A stretch of DNA of 64,000 bases from Anthoceros angustus. Lineage: Eukaryota; Streptophyta; Anthocerotopsida; Anthocerotales; Anthocerotaceae. The stretch spans positions 1,240,001 through 1,304,000 of the forward strand of contig MU008166.1 in assembly GCA_010909165.1 (NCBI GenBank). The letters run 5' to 3'. Shown in pieces: positions 21,778 through 37,377 of this stretch (position 1 is its first letter; the number at the start of each line of letters is the position of its first letter). The notes under the pieces were generated by a model that made no database searches, was not told the origin of the DNA, and saw only the letters and a program-made list of their open reading frames with translations. The translations under genes were made by a program, and so were the position numbers.

Positions 21778-22198
21778 CAGTGCCCCACACATTTCAGTTC
21801 CTCATGGTTGCAATGCTCGGAGGTATGCAAACCTAGTGCACTCAACAATGCTGCAATCCAAACGGGAGCAAACATCCAAGACCTTCGCGCGGAGGCGAGA
21901 CATGTCTAGCATGCATGTGTGGTCCAGGCGATCATAAACATGTGTATGTGTGTTAGGAAACCCCTAAACGGCAGGAAAAAACCTAGATGACAACATCCAA
22001 ACACTAGAGCCCAAGTTACGATATGGAAAGATTTATGTTGCATACAGCTCGTGGTGCGATGATGTGGTCCATATAAGATGAAGGAATGCGATGATGTGGC
22101 CCGTATAAGATGAAGGAATCTTGAAGATGCCCAGGCATCTAAGTGTAGAATACAGGCGAAAAAAAAGTTGTCACACACAACCCGCCCAGTGACGACTT
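21778..22198. other. Spacer; 34-bp duplication near 22057-22117
   Basis: A GATGATGTGG.CC..TATAAG segment followed by ATGAAGGAAT is present twice. No gene seen. Confidence 0.45.
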
Positions 22199-22533
22199 CG
22201 GTATTCCAGACCAAAATGGCTTAGGCCAAGTGGACACAGATTTATAAGAATATTGTTATTATGCATCCGGTACTTAGATGAGGTGCTTAAAGGGAGTGGA
22301 TGTCCAAAATGGCTTAGGCCAAAATGGACACATATTTATAAGAACGTCGTTACTAAGCATCCTGGACTTAGATCGGTACTCATATGGGGTGCCTAAAGGG
22401 AGTGGATGCCCTTGGTGCAAGTAGCTTAGGCACGCCATGGTACAAGTTGTTAAGTACCATGGCGGTTAAGTACCATGGCGGAAATCTGTCCTCAATGGAC
22501 TTCAATAAAATTCTTCTTCTTCTTTATAAGTAG
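22199..22533 (+). mobile_element. Short retroelement-like repeat, copy 1, ending in (CTT)n
   Basis: Blocks in order: AAATGGCTTAGGCCAA, TTTATAAGAA, CTTAGAT, AAGGGAGTGGATG, GTAGCTTAGGCA, AAGTTGTTAAGTACC, TCCTCAATGGACTTCAATAA and a (TTC/CTT)n tail. The first half (about 94 bp) is itself duplicated. A 3' microsatellite tail and no coding capacity fit a SINE or the 3' end of a LINE. Confidence 0.6.
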
Positions 22534-22675
22534 ATGAAAATGCGTATAAATATTGACCATGCTAGCGTATAATGTGAGCTGGTGAAAAACAAGACTTTAG
22601 TTTATTCTGCGCCGCGTTTTGTTAGTTGGGTATATGTTGTGAGAGGAAACTTTCAGGAGGAAGTTGGTCTCAAGC

Positions 22676-22888
22676 CAGCCAAATGGACACACATTTATAA
22701 GAACGCCGTGATGGACACACATTTATAAGAACGCCGTGATTAAGCATCCTGAGCTTGGATCCGTACTTAGATGGGGTACTTGTGGAGTAGCTTAGGCACA
22801 CTATGGTATAAGTTGTTAAGTACCGAGTCCCATGACGGAAATCCGTCCTCAGTGGACTTCAATAAAATTCTTCTTCTTCTTCTTCAGT
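22676..22888 (+). mobile_element. Short retroelement-like repeat, copy 2, ending in (CTT)n
   Basis: Same block order as copy 1, with a short internal duplication of GACACACATTTATAAGAACG and the same CAGTGGACTTCAATAAAATT plus (CTT)n end. It lies directly upstream of the PPR gene region. Confidence 0.6.
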
Positions 22889-23324
22889 CATCCTCCAGAC
22901 CGGACCAGACCGAACCGGACCAGACCAGACCAGACCGAGGAGATGGACGCAATGCCAAAAAAATTCAGCTTCAGACCAGCCATTACCCATCCCCCGTTTT
23001 GCTTGGTCTTGTTTAGCTAGAAATTGTGTATCGTGGGCCGTCAAGCGACGGCCAGCTCCAGGAATCGATACGAGGAAGGAAAAGTGATGATGATGAAGTA
23101 GCTGGGCTGCACTTGACAGTATCGGCAAAACTGCTGATGAATGAGCTGCTCCTCCTGGACCCTGGACAAGCACCAGGAGCGCACTGTGCGACAAAGGCTC
23201 ACAGCGCTGGCTCCTGCTGTTGGCGCACAACCAAGTGGGCAGTCGCCGCGATGGTGCAACGCAGCCAAGCTGCCCTGGACGAGGTCTGGGTGGAAGCGGA
23301 TCGTCTAGAGAGGGTTGTAGCCAG

Positions 23325-23402
23325 GAGGAGTTGTGGCGACAGCTTCTTCGTCACCCGACACTTTGGTGGGATTCCAGGCCAAGAAAGAAGAGTGGTCAAC
23401 CC
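23325..23402 (+). pseudogene. Upstream PDF-motif fragment
   Basis: Reads ELWRQLLRHPTLWWDSRPRK, close to the LWQQFFLDPTMWWDNRRNKK of the gene just downstream, but in a different frame and without the PDF and ALWL continuation. It may be a decayed extra PDF motif (organellar ssDNA-binding OSB proteins carry one to three) or an unspliced exon part. Confidence 0.5.
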
Positions 23403-23583
23403 TGGCGTGGATGCTGTGAAGGCTGTGGGTTGAGGGGCCGCGTTTGTGAGCGGCCTTGTCTTGCCCATGCACCTCCAAACTACCCATACGCCCGCTTGGT
23501 GTAGTCATACACAGTACCTGGGCATTCTGCCATACTGCCATAGTCTGTTGCTAGACCCATCTTCCCACAGCGGTCCCTGAACG

Positions 23584-26500
23584 ATGGTCACAGTGTGGCA
23601 ACCGGACCCGTTGTGGACCCAACAAATTGGTGTGTGTACAGGGATTCTACCAGGAGCTCCCGCTCACGTCATCTTAGGGAGTCAACCCCTGGCAAACAAA
23701 GCCTCCAGGTGCAGGAGTGTGAGGACCCCGACCCCAGCACTTCCGCTTCCGAGAGAGTGTGTGGGTACGGACGGGTTTGCCAGCGATGGTCGTTGCCAGG
23801 AGCAGGAGCACTTGTGGCAACAATTTTTTCTGGACCCTACTATGTGGTGGGACAACAGACGAAATAAGAAGAGCTCCCGTTCGCCTGACTTCCGGCGTAA
23901 AGGGTCCGGCGAGGTGCTGTGGTTAAACAACATGTTCAAGCCAGCTTGGGTTGATGAGCAGCTCATTTCCTTGGGTATGGGTACGGGCCAGGGTGCCTCT
24001 CCTTCCGAGTTCAGCCCTCCGGATGAGCCTAAACCTGGGAGGCGTGCAGGATTGAAAATGGGCGTCGTAAGGGCCGGAACTGTGAGCATGTTATGTCAGC
24101 AGGGGAAGCTTTCTGAGGCCGTTGAAGCCCTGGAATGTCTGGCGCAGACAGAATCTGCTGTTTCTCAGTCTCTGTTTTACACTGTGCTCAAACTGTGTAC
24201 AGCTAAGAAAGATTTGGTTGTGGGGCGACGAGTTCATTATCTGGCTGCCGAACTTGGGTATGAGTCGAGTGCATACTTGGGGAACCATATCTTGCGCATG
24301 TATGCCTATGGAGGTAGGCTGCAGGAGGCAATGGCTGTGTTCACTAAGGTGGGCAAGCCAAATGTGTTCTTGTGGTTTGCCATAATCTCTGCACATGCTA
24401 AGCACGGGAAACCTAAGGAGGCTATACAACTCTACCATCAGATGCGTAGGTCAGGAGTGAAGGCGGATGCTCACGTCTTTGTAGCTGCCCTTCAAGCCTG
24501 TGCATTTGCCACCGACTTGGAATCTGGCAGAAAAGTGCACTGTGATGTGGTGCAGAGTGGCATTCCTACTAACTTGTTTGTTGGCACCTGCCTGGTGGAC
24601 ATGTATGCAAAATGTGGTGAACTGAAAGATGCACGCCAGGTTTTTGACAGCATGGCCACAAAGGATGTGGTGACATGGATGCCCTGATTGCTGGGTATGC
24701 ACAGCAAGGGCTCGGACATGAGGCGCTTGTTGTGTATGGACAAATGGAGCAGGAGGGCTGCTTTTGGCTAACCATGTTACTTTTGCTTGCCTTCTGAAGG
24801 CCTGTGCAAGCACTGGTGCCTTACAGAAGGGCAGGCAGCTGCACTCTGATTGTCGAAAGAGGACTGCTGGATGACGTAGTGGTGGGCACCTGCCTGGTGG
24901 ACATGTATGCAAAATGTGGTGAACTGGAAGATGCACGCCAGGTTTTTGACAGCATGGCCACAAAGGATGTGGTGACATGGACAGCGCTGATTGCTGGGTA
25001 TGCACAGCAAGGACTTGGCCAAGAGGCGCTTGTTGTGTATGGACAAATGGAGCAGGAGGGCCTTATTTTGGCTGACCATGTTACTTTTGCTTGCCTTCTG
25101 AAGGCCTGTGCAAGCACTGGTGCCTTACAGACGGGCAGGCAGCTTCACTCACAGATCGTGAAAAGAGGACTGCTGGATGATGTAGTGGTTGGCACCTGTC
25201 TGGTGAACATGTACTCAAAATTGGGTGAAGTGGAAGATGCACGCCGGGTTTTTGATAGCATGGCCAAAAAGGATGTGGTGACATGGACTGCGCTGATTGC
25301 AGGGTATGCACAGCAAGGACTCGGCCAAGAGGCGCTTGTCGTGTATGGTCAAATGGAGCAGGAGGGCCTGCTTTTGGCTAACCATGTTACTTTTGCTTGC
25401 CTTCTGAAGGCCTGTGCAAGCACTGGTGCCTTACAGAAGGGCAGGCAGCTGCACTCACAGATTGTCGAAAGAGGACTGCTGGCTGATGTAGTGGTGGGCA
25501 ACTGCCTGGTGGACATGTATGCAAAATGTGGTGAACTGGAAGATGCACGCCAGGTTTTTGACAGCATGGCCACAAAGGATGTGGTGACATGGAATGCCCT
25601 GATTGCTGGGTATGCAGCAAGGACTCAGCCAAGAGGCGCTTGTGTATGGACAAATGGAGGAGGCAGGCCTCATTTTGGCTGACCATGTTACTTTTGCTTG
25701 CCTTCTGAAGGCCTGTGGAAGCACTGGTTCCTTGCAGAAGGGCAGGCAGCTGCACTCACAGATTGTTGAAAGAGGACTGCTCGCTGACGTAGTGGTGGGC
25801 ACCTGCCTGGTGGATATGTATGCAGAATGTGGTGAAGTGGAAGATGCACGCCTGGTTTTTGACAGCATGGCTACAAAGAACGTGGTGACATGGAACGCCC
25901 TGATATCTGGGTATGGTGCTTGCGATGAAGGTCACAAGGCACTAGCTTGTTTTGAGGAGATGTTAGTTGCCGGTGTCCAACCTAATGATTCGACTTTTAC
26001 TTGCCTTCTAGTAGCATGCAGTCATGAGGGGCTGGTCCACGAGGGTCGCAAGCACTTTGATTCCATGGCTGAACAGCATGGCATCAAACCTACTATTGAG
26101 CATTACACCTGCATGATAGATCTTCTTGGGCGTGCTGGCCATTTAGATGAGGCAGAGAAGATGCTATTATCATGTGAGGGCCAAAGTAACGTTGTGGGCT
26201 TGAGGTGTTTGTTGAATGCCTGCAAAAGTCACGGGGATATAGAGAGGGCGGTGTGGTGTTTTGAAAGCATTGTTAGGCTGGAGCCTCAAAGGGCGTCTGC
26301 GTATGTGCTAATGGCCAATGCCTACGCAGATGCAGGTAGGTGGACCGATGTCGACAGGATTGAAACACAGAGAAGGGCAGCAGGAGCTAGCAAGAAACCT
26401 GCAATGGTGAGCATTGAGGTAAATAACGAGGTACACAGGTTTCTGGTAGGAGAAAGGATAAAGGATATTGCGCTTAAGGTAGAGAGCACAAACGCACGGC

Positions 26501-26796
26501 TGAAGCAGGAAGGAGGCCACGTACCTCACACAAACTTGGTGTTGAAGCCAGTCTGTGAGAAGGAAAAGGAAGATCTGCTTTGTGGGCATGCTGAGAAGCT
26601 AGCTCTAGCGTTTGGTCTCTTGAACACTCCGAGTGGCACACCCCTGGTGGTAACGAAGAATCTACGCATGTGCAGTGACTGCCACAGTTCCACGGAGATC
26701 ATGTCAAGGCTCGAACAGAGAGACATTGTTGTAAGGGATGGGTACCGTGTGCATCGATTCACAGCTGGTCGTTGCAGTTGTAAGGGCAGACCGTGA
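23584..26796 (+). pseudogene. PLS-type PPR protein with N-terminal PDF motif and degenerate DYW end; several frameshifts
   Basis: DYW-type PPR proteins bind organellar RNA and deaminate C to U. Residues 77-127 (LWQQFFLDPTMWWDNRRNKK, then PDFRRKGSGEVLW and PAWVDEQL) match the PDF motif of OSB ssDNA-binding proteins. PPR units follow from about 24090. Units of about 303 bp near 24590-25860 are almost identical. E-region marks (GIKPTIEHYTCMIDLLGRAG) and the DYW deaminase marks HAEKLA, CSDCH and CSC are present, but the protein ends CSCKGRP, not DYW. Against its sister units the frame is lost at about 24678 (1 nt), 24757 (1 nt), 24846 (2 nt) and 25614-25645 (2+3 nt). Either a recent pseudogene or assembly errors in near-identical repeats. 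Confidence 0.8.
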
Positions 26797-27400
26797 GAAA
26801 AACGAGTGCTCATGGGGGTGAACGCGCTTGCTTAACTCCATTCCTGTCCAAACTGAGTGATGGACATGGATGGCTAACACTGATCGAGGCACCTCGCATC
26901 GTAACAGAAAGGACCAGAATCGATCGGCGCAGGCGGACGCGTGGCCTCTGCCTCATCTGGGCTCGCTAGAGATCCTGCTGGGTCACGGAGATCAGGGATC
27001 GAGGGTGCAGGCCTGGAACTTGGGTCATGTGGAATCGGGGCTGCGCTTTCCGGAGTCAGCTTGTAGCAAGAGTAGAGCGGATTTGCAAGCTTTTGCCACA
27101 TCTCGTCTTGTGGCTGTGGAAGCAGAGCTGCTAACGTGCAGGGCTCCGGGTCCCGAGGGCATCTCCAGTTTGCATGAGAGAGTGTTTCAAGGCTGGTCCT
27201 GCCTGCTAGTAGCTGTGGATGGGCATGGTGGTTCCGACGACATCCCTGCAACAACTTGCAACTTTACTTGCAGAGACGGGGCAGTAGAACACATTTCACG
27301 AGGTGCTTTGGAACGCCATTCTGGGGTCTGTACAGTCAGGGCTGAAGAAACGCGCTGCCGAGGTACGGAACGCAATTCTTATTTTCCTCCCCGTTTCCAA
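26797..27400 (+). other. 3' flank; 180-codon open frame at 26870-27412 without known motif
   Basis: The open frame starts at an ATG 75 bp after the PPR stop and has no recognisable domain, hydrophobic segment or intron signals. I would not call it a gene from this alone. Confidence 0.2.
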
Positions 27401-27401
27401 T

Positions 27402-28585
27402 GCTATAAGTGAAAGAATTGATAAAAAGCTTGCAATAATGCTATAAGTGAAACTTGCACAACTCTACTTTTTGTCCTTTTCAAACTGATGCTATAAGTGA
27501 AGGAACTGATAAAAAGCTTGAAGGACCAAGGGGCATAAGTGTACAGAAAGAACTAGCGATTATAGGTATACATAAAAAGCTTCAAGAACCAAGGGTCATA
27601 AGTGTAAGAAAAGGCTTAAATCTGTCCTTTAAATATGTCATTGGGTATCGACAATCTTCGGCTGCATTAAGACTAAATATTTTTCAAAATATTTCATCTT
27701 ATGGAAACGTTTCAAACAACAAGTATTAATTACAAGTATTGTTTACGTAACAAACGTTTGTTTTTCATGTGTTCTGAATCTTGACAATGACTAGCCGGAT
27801 CTTGCTTGGCAAAGAGAGAGCTCATGAACAAACCAACTCATGGCCAGTGTTCAACTCCAATCCAAATATGTAATATAGCTGCACATCCAAATATGTAATA
27901 TAGCTGCACATTCAACGACAAACCACTTGATTGCCTCTTCTTTTGACATTGTTTCTAGTATCCGACAGGCTCTAAAGTTTAGCGACTAAAATGACATGCA
28001 TAGATGCTTTCCATGATGGATTCTCAAAAATTGTATCAAATTTGGAAGTTGCTCCTTTCACAACGTTTCTTCGCGCTACCAAAGAATCTCCATCTCCATC
28101 ATCTTCAAACCCAAACAATTCATGATCCGGATAAGTTACCCATTTCACAACCGTTTCTTACGAACCTCCATCATCTTGCCGAACTTGCATAACGATAGAA
28201 GTTACTTGTTTCACAAGTGTTTCTTCATAACCTCCATCATCTTGCCAAACTTGCATCTTTGTCTTGCACAACATTACTTATTCTAATATCGAGCTCAATT
28301 TATTTCACCAATTGATCAACTGTCAAAGACCAACTTGGACAAATTTATCCTTGGTGTACTCATTTTATTATCTAGACCTACAATCAACTAGTTCATCACT
28401 TGATCAGCTGCCAGAGATCAAGGAGGAATTGTCCTTGGACCATGGTATAAACTCAAGCCTCACTTTTTAAATATAAAGTTGTTGTACATGATGTACAAAC
28501 CCAAGTAGAAATTGTCTTTGGACCATGGTGTAAGCTCAAGCCTAACTTCTAGAATATAAGGTTGTTGCACATGATGTACAAAACC
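27402..28585 (+). repeat. Several short direct repeats, no gene
   Basis: Three groups are visible. At 27402-27620, ATGCTATAAGTGAA and ATAAAAAGCTT with ACCAAGGG.CATAAGTG recur three to four times. At about 27860-27912, AAATATGTAATATAGCTGCA occurs twice in tandem. At about 28436-28583 a roughly 75-bp block (GGACCATGGT, ACTCAAGCCT, TGCACATGATGTACAAA) is duplicated with about 85% identity. The sequence is AT-rich and shows no exon chain. Confidence 0.6.
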
Positions 28586-28756
28586 TAGTTGATCCACAAA
28601 CCACAATTCCAATCAACATCGCAAAGATGCAGATTTGCGTGAGGTTTTCAAATAAGAAGTTCATCCTCGATGTAGAGATCCATAAACCCATATATTATAT
28701 CAAGATGAATCTTCATTATCAATATGAAGTTCTTCATAGCTTTCCTCCTCACAAGC

Positions 28757-28870
28757 AACGACTTTGTTATAACGGCGAGGAAGTATATGATCAAACTACA
28801 GTCAAACCCCTCTAACGACTTTGTTATAACGGCGAGGAAGTACATGATCAAACTACAGTCAAACCCCTCT
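28757..28870 (+). repeat. 57-bp duplication spanning the left end of the pogo element
   Basis: Copy 1 (28757-28813) and copy 2 (28814-28870) each contain 42 bp of flanking DNA, including TA, plus the first 15 bp of the element's terminal inverted repeat (CAGTCAAACCCCTCT). Only copy 2 continues into the element. Confidence 0.8.
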
Positions 28871-31075
28871 AATTGGGACCCCTATAAATGGGAACCCCCT
28901 TTAAATGGGATGCCTGGGCTTACTCCCTTGAATGTGCTACATGCTAAATGGGAAACCGCTCTAATTTGTAAATGGGAACATGTCTCTCAAACATTCAATG
29001 CAAGTACACCTCTGTAAAAGGGAAAATACATATTTAAAAAAAATAAAAAATTGAAGAAATCGTCTTATCGAGATTAAATCATGAGTTATTGAGATTATGT
29101 CAAGTTAAAGGCTATCGAGATTATATCATAAAACATAGACAGTCATCGAGATTGGGCCTATATATGTAGTAGTTCTGTACACTATGCTTTGTGATCAGAA
29201 GCATTGTTCCTAGTACATAAGTTGTTTCATTGTACAAGTTGTCTTATGGTGTTGTAAGTTGTGTTGTGGTGTTGTAAGTTGTGTTATGGTGTTGTAAGTT
29301 GTTGTCTTGCTGTGAGATATTTTGTATGTGTTCCTTACCCATTCTCTTTGACGTGTAGGAACAATGCCGCCCAAGCCGCCGCGCAAGCATGCTACCCTAA
29401 CAAAGCAACAAAAGAAAGAGGTTTGCGAATATTATGTTCAACACTCTTGCACACTTAAGGAGTTGACTAGATGGACAACAGAGAAGTTTTCAATAGCAGC
29501 TTCTAAAAGTGCATTGTCTAGGATTGTGAATGACAAAGACAAATGGTTGGACCCTGCCATTGGTCCAACAACTAATATGGCGGAATGAGGATAGACCGAT
29601 GCCCAGTTGACCACGCAGTACGGAGAGGCAGTGGAGTGTGTGAAGGCAACTATTAGAGCGCAACTTCAAGTTCTTGATTATGGAGCTGCAAATGTTTTAA
29701 TATGGATGAGACGGTCTTTTCTTGAGCACCGGCAGACACTTGCAACAATGCGTGTTGCGGAAGCAGCTTTAAGGACCGGTTGACAATTGGTGACAACAAA
29801 TGTTGATGGATCTTGCAAGTTGCCACCTTTTGTGATTAGATATCTTAGGCCTCGTGCTTTTTCCGTGAATGTTCAAAATCCAGAATTTGAATATTATCTG
29901 GTCTGCAAACCAAAAGGCATGGATGACAATAGAATTGTTTGAGAAGTTTTTGCTAGATTTTGACCAGAGGATGGTTGCATCAGGGCGGACTAGAGTGTTA
30001 CTTATAGTGGATAATTGTCCCGAGCATCGGTTTGGTAATGGAGCTCAATTGCAAGTTACAAAGGTGGTTTTCTTTCCACCCAATGTGACAAGCGTATATC
30101 AACCTTTGGACCAGGGGATCATCCGTTCTTTCAAGATGATCGCAAGTTGATGATTTCGTACCAATGCAACCAGATCATAGACAATGCGACTACAACTATC
30201 GATGTATATCAAGCAGTGGTTATGCTGGTAAAAGCTTGGACTTCATTTGTGAGTCCTCATACCATACGCAATTGTTGGAGGCATAGCACTTTGGATGCAG
30301 AATTGCGTGCACAAGATGCTCGGTTCCGTGAGTCTTTGGATCTAAACAGCGCACCATATGATCCAGAGGATCCATTGTCGGATCCTCAAAATCACTCTAA
30401 TTCGTTGGAAACGCAGGTAGAAGAGCTACAACATTCCATGCAGCATTATTAACATCCGAGGATATGACAGAATTGCGATGTTGGATATCCAACGATGACA
30501 GCTGAAGAGTATCTGAACTTTGAGGAGGATGAAGGATTGGAGACTACATATATTCCTACAGAGGACGAAATATGGCAAGCATTAATCCCTCTGCCTGTCA
30601 ATGAGGAGGGTGAGGAGAATGATACAGCGTCAGTGGAGACCATAGCGCCAAGATCGCATACGACAAAGGATGCTGTAGATAATGCTATGAGGATAGCGAA
30701 GATGTTTTTGGAAGAGATGCCACATAACACTCTTGATGCTTTGAAGTTGCATTCTCAGTTGGAAAAGCATATTGCTAGTCATTGGATGAAAGCAACTCAA
30801 CATCAATCAAGGATTGATGATTATTTTAACCCGGCAAACTAGAATTAGGTTGGCAGCTATGTAGTATGAGGGAGTATTTTGGATTTTTTGGATTTTTTTG
30901 AATTTTTTGGATTTTTTGGAAGCTTTTAAGCTCTTTCGAATTTTTGATTTAAAGGATTTTTTGATTTTGTAAATATTTTTATTTTCAAAAAAGATGAAAA
31001 TGCCTAAACAGGAACCCCTCTAAATGGGACGATTTTTGCTACTCCCAATTGTTCCCAATTAGAGGGATCTGACTG
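28856..31075 (+). mobile_element. Tc1/mariner-superfamily, pogo-type DNA transposon, both ends present
   Basis: Terminal inverted repeats: CAGTCAAACCCCTCTAATTG at 28856 and, as reverse complement of the right end at 31075, CAGTCAGATCCCTCTAATTG. Both ends are flanked by TA (28854-28855 and 31076-31077), the target duplication of this superfamily. Length is 2,220 bp. Sub-terminal AAATGGGA motifs recur on both sides. A transposase remnant lies inside. Confidence 0.9.
29364..30841 (+). pseudogene. Pogo-type transposase remnant (CENP-B-like N-terminus, DDE core, PIP-box tail)
   Basis: Starts MPPKPPRKHATLTKQQKKEV, a helix-turn-helix typical of pogo transposases. The catalytic signatures survive in different frames: NMDETVFS (about 29702-29726), LLIVDNCPEH (about 29998-30028) and FFPPNVTSVYQPLDQGIIRS (about 30070-30130). 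At least three stops or frameshifts separate them. The last open segment, 30495-30841, is acidic and ends QSRIDDYF, a PCNA-interacting (PIP) motif as known at pogo transposase C-termini. Not functional as it stands. Confidence 0.85.
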
Positions 31076-31077
31076 TA

Positions 31078-32340
31078 CCCTTGCTGATTATGGCATTCAA
31101 GAGTACTCAACTCTCATCATGACTATCATACAAAATGTGGAGCTTTATTGCACAATTGATAGTTGTAGAAAAAGTGACAAGTCAAAAAAAAAAATCAAAA
31201 CCAATTCTTAGAAGAGTGCAATTTGGATTATCATTCCAAGAAGAAACGTAGAATTACATAGCTAGTTTGGATCAATGGTTGGACTTCAATTGAGGCCTAC
31301 TTTTCATAATTGTTTTGTTTTTAATGAGAAAGAAGGTAGGAATAGATCAACACGTTACGAAGTACATCTCCCTGTAGTAATTTTTATTCGGAATTGTTTG
31401 TTTTAATGAAAGGAACCGGATATAATTGTTTTTCATCTTACTAGTATTCTTGGATCCTCGTGTCTTTGCTTGTTTGTTTATTTTTTTCTTCACTTATTAT
31501 TTGAATAATATATCCTTGGTAGCTTTGGATAGCTCACTCAAAACATACTTCAAAGGTGGCGCTATAAAAGAAGTGCTATATGGAAGGTGCTTGACCAATT
31601 GCACCGGAAGCACCTTGGCCAAGTAATGGTGCATTGTGTAGAGATGTTTTGGTATTTGCGTCCTTGGCCAAGTGAATGTGCATTATGTAGAGAGGTTTTG
31701 CTATTTGCGTTGAAGCTAGGGGTACCGGAGAAACTCAACCCATTTTTACCCAGATGCTGATTATCATCCTTGCTGACTAAGGCATTCAAGAGTTCTCAAC
31801 TCTCATACTCGGATGCTCTTTGCTATGGTCAAGCTACTCTAGCTTTCTATGACATTGTGAGATTTCTTGGTTCGATGAATACTCAACCTCTCATATACAA
31901 AATATCGTACGTCATCGTTCAATTAATAATGACCAAAGAAAATGACAAGAGTGGGCAATTTGGAACATCGTTCCAAGGAGAGATATTTTGCTACTTACTT
32001 GGAAGAAGCCGAGGTTCCTACCGCGCACAGAAAAGACCTCGTCCTCCTCGGGAAGTCCGGGGCGGTAGTGTGCTGTCCCTCTCGAGTACAGCAAAGTACA
32101 CCGCACCGATTGTATTTGTAGCACTTACACGGCAGTGGATAAAGTGAAAAAGGCCAAGCAGTCAAGCCAGTCGTACAGGAAGCTGTCACGGGGGTAGTTG
32201 GCGGCAGGCCCACCCGCACGGATCGGACACGCCGACCTGACGTCACGACGGGCAACTCCCATGCCAGCATGACGCGCACCACATTATTCAAAACTCAAAC
32301 AAAGAGCCGCGCAAGGCTCAAGGGGCGAAACGCCAGCTGT
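31078..32340. repeat. AT-rich spacer with direct repeats, no gene
   Basis: A GGCATTCAAGAGT.CTCAACTCTCAT segment occurs at about 31091 and 31782. A roughly 52-bp block (CTTGGCCAAGT, GTGCATT.TGTAGAGA, TATTTGCGT) is tandemly duplicated at 31612-31712. No coding signal was found. Confidence 0.5.
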
Positions 32341-32370
32341 ATCCACGGCCCCGTCTGACCCGGTCCATCC

Positions 32371-32382
32371 TGGGCCGGCCCA
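32371..32382 (+). promoter_or_regulatory. Palindromic pair of site II elements upstream of the first LRR-RLK
   Basis: TGGGCCGGCCCA is a perfect inverted pair of TGGGCC, the TCP-binding site II element common in plant promoters. It lies about 200 bp before the ATG at 32580. Function is inferred. Confidence 0.4.
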
Positions 32383-32579
32383 AAGTGAAGGGAAGGCTCG
32401 ACGACGACGCTGCCCACGGCCTGTCCCCATTGCGGCCCCGCCGGACCCCGGAGGATCGCGGTTCCGGTTCCGAGTCGCCCAGGAATATCTCCGCCTCGCG
32501 CTCGCCCGAGTGCGAGCTCCAAGCTCCTGGGAGCGTTGCGTGCCATGAGAGGCTGAGGGAAGGCCTGCGCAGGAAAACG

Positions 32580-36915
<4,336 letters not shown>

Positions 36916-37372
36916 TCGTCGGAATAGATCTCGGCCTGGTTCCTGGCACCTCCCATGCTGCTGTGATGGATCAACATGCTTGTGTCCGTTTCAGTGCATT
37001 CTGTTCTCCGTGGAGGCCATGGGTTTGTGTGCTGACAGACGGATGTTATTCCCAGAATGACCACCATCTTTTCCAGGGAAATATCTACATTGTGAAAATA
37101 ATCACATGCTCTTTTGCCAACATATGCCCACAAGAATGACACCGCCCATGCTCTCATGGAAGATAAGTTTTGTGGAAGCGAACTCTCCCCGTTGTTAGAA
37201 ATACTTGACACCAGCTGCATTCCGAGCTAAGGGATGTCACGCGAGGACGTTTATCGTAAGATTTCTTCTTTACATGGCCCAGAAACAAGCGTAAGGTCTG
37301 ATTTGGAGAACCATGGTCATTCTGGGGGTGAAACAGGTGGACATTTGTGCAGTTACAGTTACCTTGCCACCC
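36916..37372. other. Intergenic between LRR-RLK 1 and the gypsy element
   Basis: 3' flank of the receptor kinase. No gene or repeat recognised. Confidence 0.4.
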
Positions 37373-37377
37373 GTTAC

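Noticed and set aside
21373-21937. Repetitive 108-154 codon frames on both strands
   Set aside because: They are produced by the 47-bp minisatellite read in several frames, not genes.
23584-26796. RNA editing or introns as the explanation for PPR frame breaks
   Set aside because: C-to-U editing cannot repair frame, and comparison with sister units shows simple losses of 1-3 bases with no splice signals.
26870-27412. 180-codon frame after the PPR gene as a real gene
   Set aside because: No motif, and the sequence passes without change in character into a repeat-bearing spacer.
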